NCBI GenBank assembly: GCA_963698085.1
Contig: OY969122.1
Coordinates: 2,356,001 to 2,420,000, forward strand
Reading direction: 5' to 3'
DNA from: VRUE01 sp963698085
GTDB taxonomy: Bacteria; Actinomycetota; Thermoleophilia; Solirubrobacterales; 70-9
Length of the DNA: 64,000 nucleotides
The notes beneath the pieces are model-generated. The model saw only the letters and a list, made by a program, of their open reading frames with translations. It was not told the origin of the DNA and made no database searches. Below are positions 24,999-33,042 of the stretch, piece by piece (the first letter of the stretch is position 1; every line of letters begins with the position of its first letter). Both the position numbers and the translations under genes were made by a program.

Positions 24999-25382
24999 AT
25001 GAGCGTTAACGGGAACCAGCGGCTCTTTGCCGTGCGGGGGGCCGTGCAGGCCAAGGCCAACGAGCCAGAGGCGATCGCCGATGCGACAACCGAGTTGATG
25101 CGGGAGCTGCTCGAGCGCAACGAGCTCGAGCCAGCGGCGATGGTCAGCTGCCTGTTCACGACCACCGACGACCTCGACGCCGAGTTCCCGGCTGTAGCGG
25201 CGCGCAACCTCGGCCTCGAGGGGGTGCCGCTGCTTTGCTGTCGCGAGATCCCGGTCCCGGGCTCGATGCCACGGGTGATCCGAGCGATGGTCCACTACTA
25301 CGCGCCGGCAGACCATACGGCCGCGCACGCGTACCTGGGGGCGACCCAGGACCTGCGCTCGGACCTCCACGCAGCGCAGTAA
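24999..25382 (+). CDS. aroH: Chorismate mutase, AroH class
   Basis: Converts chorismate to prephenate, the branch step to Phe and Tyr. The 127-residue protein belongs to the trimeric alpha/beta-barrel AroH type of Bacillus subtilis: 'FAVRGAVQAKANEPEAIADA' with the catalytic-site Arg, 'LLERNELEPAAMVSCLFTTT', 'DLDAEFPAVAARNLG', 'VPLLCCREIPVPGSMPRVIR'. It is the first gene of an aromatic block: hisC, DAHP synthase, tyrA and aroA follow on the same strand. Confidence 0.93.
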   Translation: MSVNGNQRLFAVRGAVQAKANEPEAIADATTELMRELLERNELEPAAMVSCLFTTTDDLDAEFPAVAARNLGLEGVPLLCCREIPVPGSMPRVIRAMVHYYAPADHTAAHAYLGATQDLRSDLHAAQ

Positions 25383-25405
25383 GCGCCGATCCCCACGCCG
25401 TCAGC

Positions 25406-25411
25406 CACAAT
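25406..25411 (+). promoter_or_regulatory. -10 box before hisC
   Basis: CACAAT (a one-base variant of TACAAT) ends 6 nt before the ATG at 25418. Confidence 0.35.
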
Positions 25412-25417
25412 GGGCGC

Positions 25418-26512
25418 ATGACCGTCACCTTCGCCGAGAAGCTGGCCCGCATTCCGGGCTACCAGGCCGGCGTGCCGACCGGGCAAGCGCCCGAGGCGAT
25501 CGCCGCTGGGAAAATCGCCCAGCTCGCCTCGAACGAGTCCCCGTTCCCACCGCACCCGAAGGTCGTCGAGGCCATCCGTGCCGCGGCCGGGGCGATGAAT
25601 CGCTACCCGGACCCGGACGCGACCCTGCTGCGCCGCCGCATCGCGGAGCGCTACGAGACCGAGCCGGGGCGGGTTGCGGTCGGCAACGGCTCCTGCGAGA
25701 TTCTGCTCGCCGCCGCCGAGGCGCTTTGCGAGCCCGGCGCCGAGATCCTCTACGCCTGGCCGTCGTTCTCGATGTACCCGCACCTCGGGGCGCTGACCGG
25801 GGCGCGCGAGATCCGCGTGCCGCTCGCCGCGGGCGAGGTCCACGACCTCGATGCGATGGCGGCTGAGGTGACCGCTGCGACCCAGCTGGCGATCGTCTGC
25901 AACCCGAACAACCCGACCGGTACCCACTTGCCAGCGGAGCGGGTCGCGGCCTTCTGCGAGCGCATCCCCAGTCACGTCACGATCGCCGTCGACGAGGCCT
26001 ACGTCGAGTTCCAGACCGACGACGACCCGGACACGACCGTCGACCTGCTCGCCGGTTTCCCCAACCTGGTCGTGCTGCGCACCTTCAGCAAGGTCTACGG
26101 CCTTGCCGGCCTGCGGGTCGGCTTCGCCCTGGGGTCGGCCAAGTTCCGCGCCGCGGTCGACGCCGTGCGACAACCGTTCAGCGTCAACGCCCTCGCCCAG
26201 GCCGCCGCCGCCGAGGCGATCCTGCACCAGGACGACGTCGAGCAGCGAGTCGAGCGCACCCTTGTCGAGCGCGTCCGCGTCGAGGAGGGCCTGCACGAGC
26301 TGGGCCTGTCCACGGCGGAGACCCAGACCAACTTCTCCTGGATCGACCTGGGCGACGCCGACGAGAAAGATGTAGTCGCCGGCCTAGCCGAGCAATCGAT
26401 CGCCGTCCGCCCGGGCACGCCGCTCGGCGGGCCCGGCCATATCCGTGTCAGCTACGGCACCCCGGCCGAGAACGATCGCTTCCTCGCCGCCCTGGCGCAG
26501 ATCCTCGACTAA
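25418..26512 (+). CDS. hisC: Histidinol-phosphate/aromatic aminotransferase
   Basis: A 364-residue fold-type I PLP aminotransferase of the HisC family. Key stretches: 'KIAQLASNESPFPPHPKVVE', 'GNGSCEILLAAAEALCEPGA', 'VCNPNNPTGTHLPAE', 'VAVDEAYVEF'-like segment, and the PLP lysine in 'LRTFSKVYGLAGLRVGFALG'. HisC can act on histidinol phosphate and often on phenylpyruvate and 4-hydroxyphenylpyruvate. Because it sits between chorismate mutase and DAHP synthase and no his genes are nearby, a role as the aromatic aminotransferase of this cluster is likely. The sequence alone does not separate the two activities. The start is the ATG at 25418; the open frame upstream overlaps aroH. Confidence 0.88.
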   Translation: MTVTFAEKLARIPGYQAGVPTGQAPEAIAAGKIAQLASNESPFPPHPKVVEAIRAAAGAMNRYPDPDATLLRRRIAERYETEPGRVAVGNGSCEILLAAAEALCEPGAEILYAWPSFSMYPHLGALTGAREIRVPLAAGEVHDLDAMAAEVTAATQLAIVCNPNNPTGTHLPAERVAAFCERIPSHVTIAVDEAYVEFQTDDDPDTTVDLLAGFPNLVVLRTFSKVYGLAGLRVGFALGSAKFRAAVDAVRQPFSVNALAQAAAAEAILHQDDVEQRVERTLVERVRVEEGLHELGLSTAETQTNFSWIDLGDADEKDVVAGLAEQSIAVRPGTPLGGPGHIRVSYGTPAENDRFLAALAQILD

Positions 26513-26543
26513 TCATCCCCCGCCTGCTACAAAGTCAAGAGAA

Positions 26544-26636
26544 GTGAAGCGAACAGGCGACACCGCGAGCAGCATGTGCGCACGGCGCACCGCGGTTGCC
26601 CCTGCCCGCTATTCCTATTTCTGGCGATTTAGCTAG
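26544..26636 (+). CDS. Leader peptide rich in Tyr, Phe and Trp codons
   Basis: A 30-codon reading frame (GTG at 26544; an internal ATG at 26574 would give 20 codons) ends in RYSYFWRFS followed by TAG. Two Tyr, two Phe and one Trp fall within seven codons just before the stop. It lies in the 274-bp gap between hisC and DAHP synthase, the first enzyme of the shikimate pathway. This is the layout of an amino-acid attenuation leader: ribosomes stall at the aromatic codons when charged tRNAs are scarce. A possible -10 box TACAAA at 26528-26533 would place the transcription start just before the GTG. No other use for such a short peptide is apparent. Confidence 0.75.
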   Translation: MKRTGDTASSMCARRTAVAPARYSYFWRFS

Positions 26637-26744
26637 GCGTCCCGGCCTGGCGGCATCGCGCCGCTTCCATAGAGCGTTTGGCCGGGCGCCGGTCCGATTG
26701 GTTCGCGTGCTTCGCGATGCCCGCGCTCACATGGCAAAGCACGC
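26636..26744 (+). promoter_or_regulatory. Putative attenuator structures before DAHP synthase
   Basis: Directly after the leader peptide, 26636-26647 pairs with 26680-26690 (11 bp with one bulged T), enclosing a GCGGC/GCCGC hairpin (26650-26654 with 26660-26664). Further on, GCGTGCTT (26705-26712) pairs with AAGCACGC (26737-26744). The first stem starts on the leader stop codon, so a stalled ribosome would disrupt it. Neither stem has a T tract; termination or translational control are both possible. Confidence 0.6.
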
Positions 26745-26786
26745 TCGGAAAGTAGAGTCTCGAACGTGGAGAAAGGCGGCGGCAAG

Positions 26787-27869
26787 ATGATTATCGGAAT
26801 GCGGGAGGAGGCGCGAGACCGGGTTCGCGACCAGCGGATCGAGCGCGTCGTCGAGCTGGTCCCACCCGAAGCGCTGATCGGGGATCTGGCGCTCGGCGAT
26901 GAACGCGAGCGCGTCGTGGTCAAGGGGCGGCAGGATGTCGAGAACGTGCTGGAGAGGGCCGACGACCGGCTGCTGGTCGTGGTCGGACCGTGCAGCGTGC
27001 ACGATGTCGAGGCGGCGCGCGAGTATGGCGGCCGCCTTGCCGAGCTCTCCACCAAGCTGGGCGATGACCTGCTCGTCGCGATGCGTGTCTACTTCGAGAA
27101 GCCGCGGACGACGACCGGCTGGAAGGGCCTGATCAATGATCCGTACCTCGATGGCTCCTGTGACGTTAATGCCGGCCTGCGGATGGCGCGGGCGCTGCTG
27201 CTGCAGGTGCTCGACCTCGGCCTGCCGATCGGCTGCGAGTTCCTCGACCCGATCACGCCGCAGTACATCTCCGACACGGTCGCCTGGGGCGCGATCGGCG
27301 CTCGCACGACCGAGAGTCAGATCCACCGCCAGCTCGGCTCCGGCCTCTCGATGCCGATCGGCTTCAAGAACCGCACCGACGGCAACGTCCAGGTCGCGGT
27401 CGACGCGGTGCGCGCTGCGGCGACCCCGCACGCCTTCGCCGGCATCGACGACGCCGGCCGGCCGGCGATCCTCCACACCGCCGGCAACCCTGATGGGCAC
27501 GTGATCCTGCGCGGTGGCCGAGGGGCTCCAAACTGCGATGCCGAAGGCGTCGCCAAGGCGCTGGAGATGCTCGCGGGCGCCGGCCTCGCCGAGCGGCTGG
27601 TGATCGACGCATCGCACGACAACAGCGCCAAGGACCCCGAAAAGCAGATGCTGGCCACGGCTGAGATCGGCGACCAGGTGGCGGCGGGCAACGCAGCGAT
27701 CGTCGGGGTAATGCTGGAGTCCTTCCTGGTCGAGGGTCGGCAGGACCTCGGCGACGGCGACTCGCTCACCTACGGGCAGTCGATCACCGACCCTTGCATC
27801 GACTGGGACCACACTGTCACGGCGCTGGAGGGGCTGGCGGCAGCGGTCAGGACACGGCGCGGCGAATGA
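26787..27869 (+). CDS. aroG: 3-deoxy-7-phosphoheptulonate (DAHP) synthase, type I
   Basis: Condenses phosphoenolpyruvate and erythrose 4-phosphate, the entry reaction of aromatic biosynthesis. The 360-residue protein is of the AroF/G/H class: 'LLVVVGPCSVHDVEAAREYG', 'VAMRVYFEKPRTTTGWKGLI', 'DPYLDGSCDVNAGLRMAR', 'GARTTESQIHRQLGSGLSMP', 'VIDASHDNSAKDPEKQ'. The ATG at 26787 has GGAGAAAGG 10 nt upstream and is preferred over the GTG at 26766. Expression is probably tuned by the upstream aromatic leader peptide. The stop overlaps tyrA, so the next enzyme is coupled. Which end product inhibits it cannot be told from sequence. Confidence 0.94.
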   Translation: MIIGMREEARDRVRDQRIERVVELVPPEALIGDLALGDERERVVVKGRQDVENVLERADDRLLVVVGPCSVHDVEAAREYGGRLAELSTKLGDDLLVAMRVYFEKPRTTTGWKGLINDPYLDGSCDVNAGLRMARALLLQVLDLGLPIGCEFLDPITPQYISDTVAWGAIGARTTESQIHRQLGSGLSMPIGFKNRTDGNVQVAVDAVRAAATPHAFAGIDDAGRPAILHTAGNPDGHVILRGGRGAPNCDAEGVAKALEMLAGAGLAERLVIDASHDNSAKDPEKQMLATAEIGDQVAAGNAAIVGVMLESFLVEGRQDLGDGDSLTYGQSITDPCIDWDHTVTALEGLAAAVRTRRGE

Positions 27870-28948
27870 AGGTCGCCGTCCTCGGGGTGGGCCTGATCGG
27901 AGGCTCGATCGGACTCGCCGCGCGGGAGCGGCTCGAGAGTGAGGTCGTCGGCTGGGGACCGAACCGGTCGACGGTCGACCGCGCTGTCGCGCTCGGAGCT
28001 GTAGACCGACCGGCGGGCTCCGTTGAGGAGGCGTGCGCCGAGGCCGACGTCGTTTTCTGCGCGGGACCTGTCGCGGTCCTTCCCGAGCTCGCTCGGGGCG
28101 CACTCGAGGCGAGTGGCGCGGAGACGGTCGTCACCGACGCCGGTTCGACCAAGCGCGACCTCGTCGCCGCGCTGGGCGACGACGAGCGCTTCATCGGCGG
28201 TCATCCCCTGGCCGGGGCCGAGACCGCCGGCGTGGCAAACGCCCGCGCCGACCTCTTCGACGGCGCCCGCTGGTACCTGACGCCGACCGAGCGCTCCAGC
28301 GGCATCCTCTACGACCGCCTGCAGCGGGCCGTCGCTGGGTTTGGCGCCCGTCCCCAGGCGATCGACGCCGAGGCTCACGATCGCCTGATGGCGAGCGTGA
28401 GCCACCTGCCACACGTACTCGCCAACGTGATCGCGGCGCAGGCCGCGGCGGAGTTGACACGCGACTCCGAGCGACTGCCGGAGGTCGGCCCGAGCTTTCG
28501 CGACGCGACCCGGGTCGCTGGCTCGAACCCCTCTATCTGGGCCGACATCTACGCCGCCAACGGCGAGGCGATCGCGGCGGCGATCGACGACGCCATCGCC
28601 CGCTTGGCAGAGGCGCGAGAGCTGATCCGCTCGGGCGAGCCGGGAGCGGTTGCCGCCTGGCACGCGGCGGCAGGGGCCGATCGCCGCCGCCTGCTCGAAA
28701 CCGAGCTGACGGGTGGCTCCCTGCGTGAGCTGCGCGTCGTCGTCGCCAACCGGCCAGGCACCGTAGCCGAGCTTGCGCTTGCACTCGGCGAGGCCGGGGT
28801 CAACATCGAGGACATGGCCCTGCACCCGGCGTCCGACATGAAATCCGGCGCGATCTCACTCTGGGTGGCCGGCGAGGAGCGGGCGGAGCGCGCCGCGACG
28901 CTGGTCCGCGAGCTGGGACACAGCGCCACTGTTCTCGCTGAGGACTGA
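27866..28948 (+). CDS. tyrA: Prephenate dehydrogenase with C-terminal ACT domain
   Basis: Oxidatively decarboxylates prephenate (or arogenate) to the tyrosine precursor. The 360-residue protein begins with the Rossmann motif 'VAVLGVGLIGGSIGLAARE'; 'VTDAGSTKRDLVAAL' and 'FIGGHPLAGAETAGVANARA' follow, with the catalytic His in the GGHP segment and in 'MASVSHLPHVLANVIAAQA'. Residues about 290-360 ('RELRVVVANRPGTVAELALA') form an ACT domain, typical for feedback control by an amino acid, presumably tyrosine. ATGA overlap with the DAHP synthase gene. Confidence 0.94.
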   Translation: MKVAVLGVGLIGGSIGLAARERLESEVVGWGPNRSTVDRAVALGAVDRPAGSVEEACAEADVVFCAGPVAVLPELARGALEASGAETVVTDAGSTKRDLVAALGDDERFIGGHPLAGAETAGVANARADLFDGARWYLTPTERSSGILYDRLQRAVAGFGARPQAIDAEAHDRLMASVSHLPHVLANVIAAQAAAELTRDSERLPEVGPSFRDATRVAGSNPSIWADIYAANGEAIAAAIDDAIARLAEARELIRSGEPGAVAAWHAAAGADRRRLLETELTGGSLRELRVVVANRPGTVAELALALGEAGVNIEDMALHPASDMKSGAISLWVAGEERAERAATLVRELGHSATVLAED

Positions 28949-28953
28949 CGACC

Positions 28954-30276
28954 TTGCCGACCCGCTTCGATCCCTCCGGCCCTCTGCGCGGCGAGCTGCG
29001 ACCGCCATCGGACAAGTCGATTTCCCACCGGGCGGCGCTGATCGCCGCGATGGGCGAGGGGGAGACCACGATCGACGGATACCTCGACGCCGCCGACACC
29101 CGTTCGACCCTGGCGGCGGTTCAAATGCTGGGTGCTTCGGTCGATCGAGTCGCCCTCGGCGCGATCGATCGAGGACTGCGGGTCCAGGGTGTCGGCCTGA
29201 GGGGTGCGGTGTCGGCTCAGATCAACGCTGAGGGGCCGGGCACGATCGACGTGGGCAATGCCGGCACGTTGCTGCGCCTATTGCCAGGCTGGCTCGCGGG
29301 GCAGGAGACGGGTACTTGGCACCTCGACGGTGACGATTCGATCCGCCGTCGGCCGGTGGACCGGATCGCCGAGCCGCTGGCTGCGATGGGTGCGCAGATC
29401 AGTTGCCGCGAAGGACGTTTTACCCCGGTTGCCGTGGAAGCAGCACCGCTGCACGGCATCGAGTACGAGCTGCCGGTCGCCAGCGCCCAGGTCAAGTCCT
29501 GCCTGCTGTTCGCGGGCCTGCTCGCCGAGGGGGAGACCCGCGTCATCGAGCCCTTGCCAAGCCGCGATCACAGCGAGCGGATGCTGGCAGCAGCGGGCGC
29601 TGAGATCGAGTGCGATGGAGGAGCGGTCACGGTACGGCCAGCGGCACGCCTCGAACCGGGCGAGATCGCCGTGCCCGCCGACTTCTCCTCGGCCGCCTTC
29701 TTTCTGGTCGCGGCACTGCTCGTCCCCAACAGTGAAGTCTCGCTCACCGGGGTCGGCCTCAACCCGACCCGCACCGGTCTTCTGTCCATTCTCGAGCGGA
29801 TGGGCGCCGAGATCGAGGTCGAGCTCGACGGCGAGCGCGGGGGCGAGCCGAGCGGGAAACTGCACGTCCATCCCTCGCAGCTGCAGGGAACCGAGGTCCA
29901 CGGCCGCGACATCCCGCTGGCAATTGACGAGCTGCCGCTGGTGGCGCTGGCCGCGTGCTTCGCCGAGGGCGAGACGATCATCCGCGACGCGGCCGAGCTG
30001 CGCCGCAAGGAGAGCGATCGGATCGCGACCGTCAGTGAGGCCCTGAGGTCGCTTGGCGCCAGTGTTGAGACGAGCGATGAAGGGATGCGGATCGAGGGTA
30101 GTGGCGGACTGCGCGGCGGTGCGGTCGATTCCCACAGGGATCACCGAATCGCGATGCTCGGGGCGATCGCCGGTCTTGCCTCGAGCGAGGGGGTCGAGGT
30201 GACAGGCATGGATGCCGCCTCGGTCAGCTATCCATCCTTTGAGGATGATCTAGCTTTATTATTCAAATTTTCTTGA
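28954..30276 (+). CDS. aroA: 3-phosphoshikimate 1-carboxyvinyltransferase (EPSP synthase)
   Basis: Adds enolpyruvate to shikimate 3-phosphate, the penultimate step to chorismate. The 440-residue protein shows 'RPPSDKSISHRAALIAAMGE', the 'LGNAGT'-equivalent 'VGNAGTLLRLLPGWLAGQ', 'LPVASAQVKSCLLFAGLLAE', 'PADFSSAAFFLVAALL' and 'LRRKESDRIATVSEALRSLG'. The start is TTG, 5 nt after the tyrA stop. The last codons are AT-rich, and the stop codon lies inside a TTGACA box that may drive the following protease gene. In many genomes aroA is followed directly by cmk; here a protease gene is interposed. Confidence 0.94.
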   Translation: MPTRFDPSGPLRGELRPPSDKSISHRAALIAAMGEGETTIDGYLDAADTRSTLAAVQMLGASVDRVALGAIDRGLRVQGVGLRGAVSAQINAEGPGTIDVGNAGTLLRLLPGWLAGQETGTWHLDGDDSIRRRPVDRIAEPLAAMGAQISCREGRFTPVAVEAAPLHGIEYELPVASAQVKSCLLFAGLLAEGETRVIEPLPSRDHSERMLAAAGAEIECDGGAVTVRPAARLEPGEIAVPADFSSAAFFLVAALLVPNSEVSLTGVGLNPTRTGLLSILERMGAEIEVELDGERGGEPSGKLHVHPSQLQGTEVHGRDIPLAIDELPLVALAACFAEGETIIRDAAELRRKESDRIATVSEALRSLGASVETSDEGMRIEGSGGLRGGAVDSHRDHRIAMLGAIAGLASSEGVEVTGMDAASVSYPSFEDDLALLFKFS

Positions 30277-30301
30277 CAGTTGAGCAGCAGGCTGGTAAGA
30301 G
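30273..30301 (+). promoter_or_regulatory. Candidate promoter of the serine protease gene
   Basis: TTGACA (30273-30278), 17-bp spacer and TAAGAG (30296-30301). The -35 box is perfect, the -10 is weak. It overlaps the aroA stop codon and lies at the edge of a composition change. Confidence 0.5.
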
Positions 30302-30345
30302 ATGGCGCGGGACGCGGCAGGCCGTAGCGGAGGAGGAGGCGCAAA

Positions 30346-32349
30346 ATGGATTCCACCCAGGTCAGCCGGGCTCGTGTCGTCATCGTCGCGATCGGTATAG
30401 CGATCGCGACGCTTGCCTATGCCGTCGCCGAGGGCTCTACCGCCCGTCAGGCGACCGCGGCACAGCAGCAATTTGACTCGACTAGGGAAGCAGTCGAAGC
30501 GGAGATCGCCCAGACCGGCGTAGTGGGCAAGCTGGAAGACAACCTGGGTAGTGCCTTTGGAGGAGTGTGGTTTGAGCCCTCAGCGGCGCAGCTCCATGTC
30601 GGCGTCACCTCGCCGGCAAGCCGTCGTGAGGCCGAGGCAGTGGCTGCACGGATCGGTTTCGCGGCACAACTGACGAAGACCTCAGTGCGCTCCAGCTGGG
30701 CTGAGCTCGAAGCCGCTCAGGAACGATGGAATGAACGCCTCGTGGACCTGTTTGCAAGCGGAGACGTCACGACGGCGGTGGCGCCCAGCCGCAACTCCGT
30801 ATTGGTTGACCTGAGTCCCTCGGTCTCTTCCGACCGGCGAGCCGCGCTCGAAAGCGAAGCGGCCGCCGACGACGTTGACGTGTCGATAAGCGTCAAGCCA
30901 GCTTCGCAATTCGAAAGCGTGCCGAGTGGCAACTGCAATGCGTTCAAATTTAAAGAAGCACACTGCAATCCGACGTTTGTGTCCGGCGTGTCGATCAAAG
31001 GTGAAGAAGCTGGCAAAGAAGGCTACTGCACCGCCGGGCCAGTCATCATACGACAGGATCGCACGACCCCGGCAAAAGCGACAGAAACCTTCGTGCTTAC
31101 GGCCGGGCATTGCATCAAATACCAAGGCGGCAACGGGAAAAAATGGACCGCCTTCAACCAGTCCTTCGAAGCAAAAGAAATCGGCAAATCGGTTGAACAC
31201 TTGATGCCTCCGCCAGCCGGTGAAGGAACCGGACTTGATGTCGGGGTGATCAAGGACGAATCGAACTACTGGGCATCGGCAGGTGATCCCCCGGCTACCG
31301 CGGACCGGGCGGAATGGAGTGCGACCAAAGAAACGGAACCGGAAGATGTGCTGAAAGGCGAAGACCCGGTTGAAGAAATGACAGTGTGTATCTCGGGTCA
31401 GCGCTCAGGGGTGCAATGCGGCACCGTCATAAATCCGAAAACGACGCTAAATGTTGGATTCACACCGCCTGAAGTTCGCACGGTAAAAGACATCGCGGCA
31501 GTCAAAATGGAATCTGGAACGGTGGGAGTCGGCGATAGCGGTGGCCCATGGTTTGTTCAGGCCCAGCGGGAAGTTCTGCTGGGGACCATGGTCTCGTATC
31601 TGCCGGAAAAAGAAGGATCTGAAGTGGGGACCACCGCCTACTTCCAGCTTTTGAGCTCAAGCTTCGCGAACCTGCCCACGAGATTTGAGCTGCTGACGAC
31701 CAAAAACGAACTACGACACGATCCGGTGTTCTGGGCGGAGAAATCGCCGGCGACGATCGATGGCGAACAGACGAATCCCTTCATCCTCAAACGATCCGGC
31801 AGAACGATTGAATGCGAAATCGCGACCTTTACCGGCACCGCCGAAAGTGATGTCACAACAGCCACTCTGACCCCCACTTACACCAGCTGCGTAGCGACTG
31901 TCGTGGGTTCGGAATTCCCGGCGACAATCAAAATGAACGGCTGCAACTTCCTCCATCACTTCAAAGTTGAAGTCGTGGAAGAAGCCGACGCATTCGGGGC
32001 CACCACGGACCTCAAGTGCCCTGCGGGCAAAGAAGTCGAAGTCGAGGCCTACTCGAATCACAGCAATCACACAGCGGGCGTCGTCATGTGCCGCTACAAC
32101 CTGGGCGAATCCGGCAATCAAGGTCTCAGCGATATCGACCTGACAAACAAAGCGGCCGGCGGCGGAGCGCCGAAAGACTGGATCGAAGCTCATGTCGATA
32201 TCGAAGGCCTCGACTCCAAACGGACCGCTGGGACGGCCCTCCTCTGCGGCGCCGAAACCGACACTGCGGGGACGCTGGAAGGGGACGGCGCGCTCGAGGG
32301 AACAACCGAAGGCGAAGAAGCCAACGCGATAAGGGCGAACACAGGCTGA
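30346..32349 (+). CDS. Secreted trypsin-like serine protease with C-terminal accessory domain
   Basis: A 667-residue exported protein. Residues about 9-28 form an uncleaved anchor or signal helix. Residues about 30-190 look like a pro-region of the streptogrisin/alpha-lytic type ('AFGGVWFEPSAAQLHVGVTS'). The catalytic domain has an intact triad: His255 in 'VLTAGHCI', Asp298 in 'GTGLDVGVIKD' and Ser398 in 'GVGDSGGPWF'. Residues about 490-640 hold a Cys- and Thr-rich beta domain I cannot name ('ECEIATFTGTAE', 'MNGCNFLHHF'). AGGAGGAGG precedes the ATG. Codon use differs sharply from its neighbours (GAA and AAA preferred over GAG and AAG; clearly lower GC), and it separates aroA from cmk, so acquisition or a distinct expression class is likely. 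Confidence 0.82.
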   Translation: MDSTQVSRARVVIVAIGIAIATLAYAVAEGSTARQATAAQQQFDSTREAVEAEIAQTGVVGKLEDNLGSAFGGVWFEPSAAQLHVGVTSPASRREAEAVAARIGFAAQLTKTSVRSSWAELEAAQERWNERLVDLFASGDVTTAVAPSRNSVLVDLSPSVSSDRRAALESEAAADDVDVSISVKPASQFESVPSGNCNAFKFKEAHCNPTFVSGVSIKGEEAGKEGYCTAGPVIIRQDRTTPAKATETFVLTAGHCIKYQGGNGKKWTAFNQSFEAKEIGKSVEHLMPPPAGEGTGLDVGVIKDESNYWASAGDPPATADRAEWSATKETEPEDVLKGEDPVEEMTVCISGQRSGVQCGTVINPKTTLNVGFTPPEVRTVKDIAAVKMESGTVGVGDSGGPWFVQAQREVLLGTMVSYLPEKEGSEVGTTAYFQLLSSSFANLPTRFELLTTKNELRHDPVFWAEKSPATIDGEQTNPFILKRSGRTIECEIATFTGTAESDVTTATLTPTYTSCVATVVGSEFPATIKMNGCNFLHHFKVEVVEEADAFGATTDLKCPAGKEVEVEAYSNHSNHTAGVVMCRYNLGESGNQGLSDIDLTNKAAGGGAPKDWIEAHVDIEGLDSKRTAGTALLCGAETDTAGTLEGDGALEGTTEGEEANAIRANTG

Positions 32350-32374
32350 ACGGCCACCGCCGGCGCGGGCTTCG

Positions 32375-32406
32375 CATGGCCCGGCAGCGTACGCTGCCGG
32401 GCCATG
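32375..32406. promoter_or_regulatory. Perfect 32-bp palindrome ending on the cmk start codon
   Basis: Positions 32375-32390 and 32391-32406 are exact reverse complements with no loop; the last three bases are the cmk ATG. The centre AGCGTACGCT supplies a TACGCT box 8 nt before the ATG. It may be an operator over a leaderless promoter, or a hairpin hiding the start codon. Confidence 0.75.
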
Positions 32407-33042
32407 GTCATCGCGATCGACGGACCCGCCGGGGCCGGCAAGTCCACTGTGGCCCGAGCAGTGGCGGCGGCCCTCGGCTTCACCTACCTCGACTCCGGGG
32501 CGATGTACCGGTGCGTGGCGCTGGCGGCGATCGAGCGGGGCGGTGACCTCGATGACCCCGAGGCGATGGGGGCGCTCGCCCGCTCGCTCGAGATGCAGCT
32601 AGATGGCGAACGAGTCGGCCTCGACGGGGAGGACGTAAGCGCCGCAATTCGCGAGCCCGTCGTGACCCAGGCTTCTTCGCGCGTCTCCATTCATCCCGCT
32701 GTACGGAAGGCGCTGGTCGCGCGCCAGCGGCAGCTGATCGACCGTGGCCGCTACGTCGCCGAGGGGCGCGACATCGGCACCGTGGTCAGCCCCGAGGCGC
32801 CGCTCAAGATCTTCCTGACCGCATCCTCTGGGGAGCGCGCCCGTCGCCGCGCCACCCAGACCGGTGAGGACGAGACCGCGGTCCTCACCGCGCAGCGCGA
32901 GCGCGACGAGCGCGACGAGCGCCGAGAGCACAGCGCCCTGCGGCCAGCGGACGACGCGGTCGAGATCGACACCACCGGTCTCGGCCTCGATCAGGTCGTG
33001 GGCAAGGTGGTCGAGTTGGCCCGCCAGCGGGGCCTGATGTGA
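32404..33042 (+). CDS. cmk: Cytidylate kinase
   Basis: Phosphorylates CMP and dCMP to the diphosphates. The 212-residue protein starts 'MVIAIDGPAGAGKSTVARAV' with the P-loop GPAGAGKST, then 'YLDSGAMYRCVALAAIERG', 'SRVSIHPAVRKALVARQRQL', and 'YVAEGRDIGTVVSPEAPLKI', the CMP-binding segments. The start is fixed by homology and coincides with the end of a 32-bp palindrome. There is no ribosome binding site. It overlaps der by 4 nt (GTGA). Confidence 0.95.
   Translation: MVIAIDGPAGAGKSTVARAVAAALGFTYLDSGAMYRCVALAAIERGGDLDDPEAMGALARSLEMQLDGERVGLDGEDVSAAIREPVVTQASSRVSIHPAVRKALVARQRQLIDRGRYVAEGRDIGTVVSPEAPLKIFLTASSGERARRRATQTGEDETAVLTAQRERDERDERREHSALRPADDAVEIDTTGLGLDQVVGKVVELARQRGLM

Noticed and set aside
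26596..26790. Open frame of 64 codons upstream of DAHP synthase
   Set aside because: It has no homology-like features, overlaps the attenuator region and the DAHP synthase start; the aromatic leader frame is the more meaningful one.
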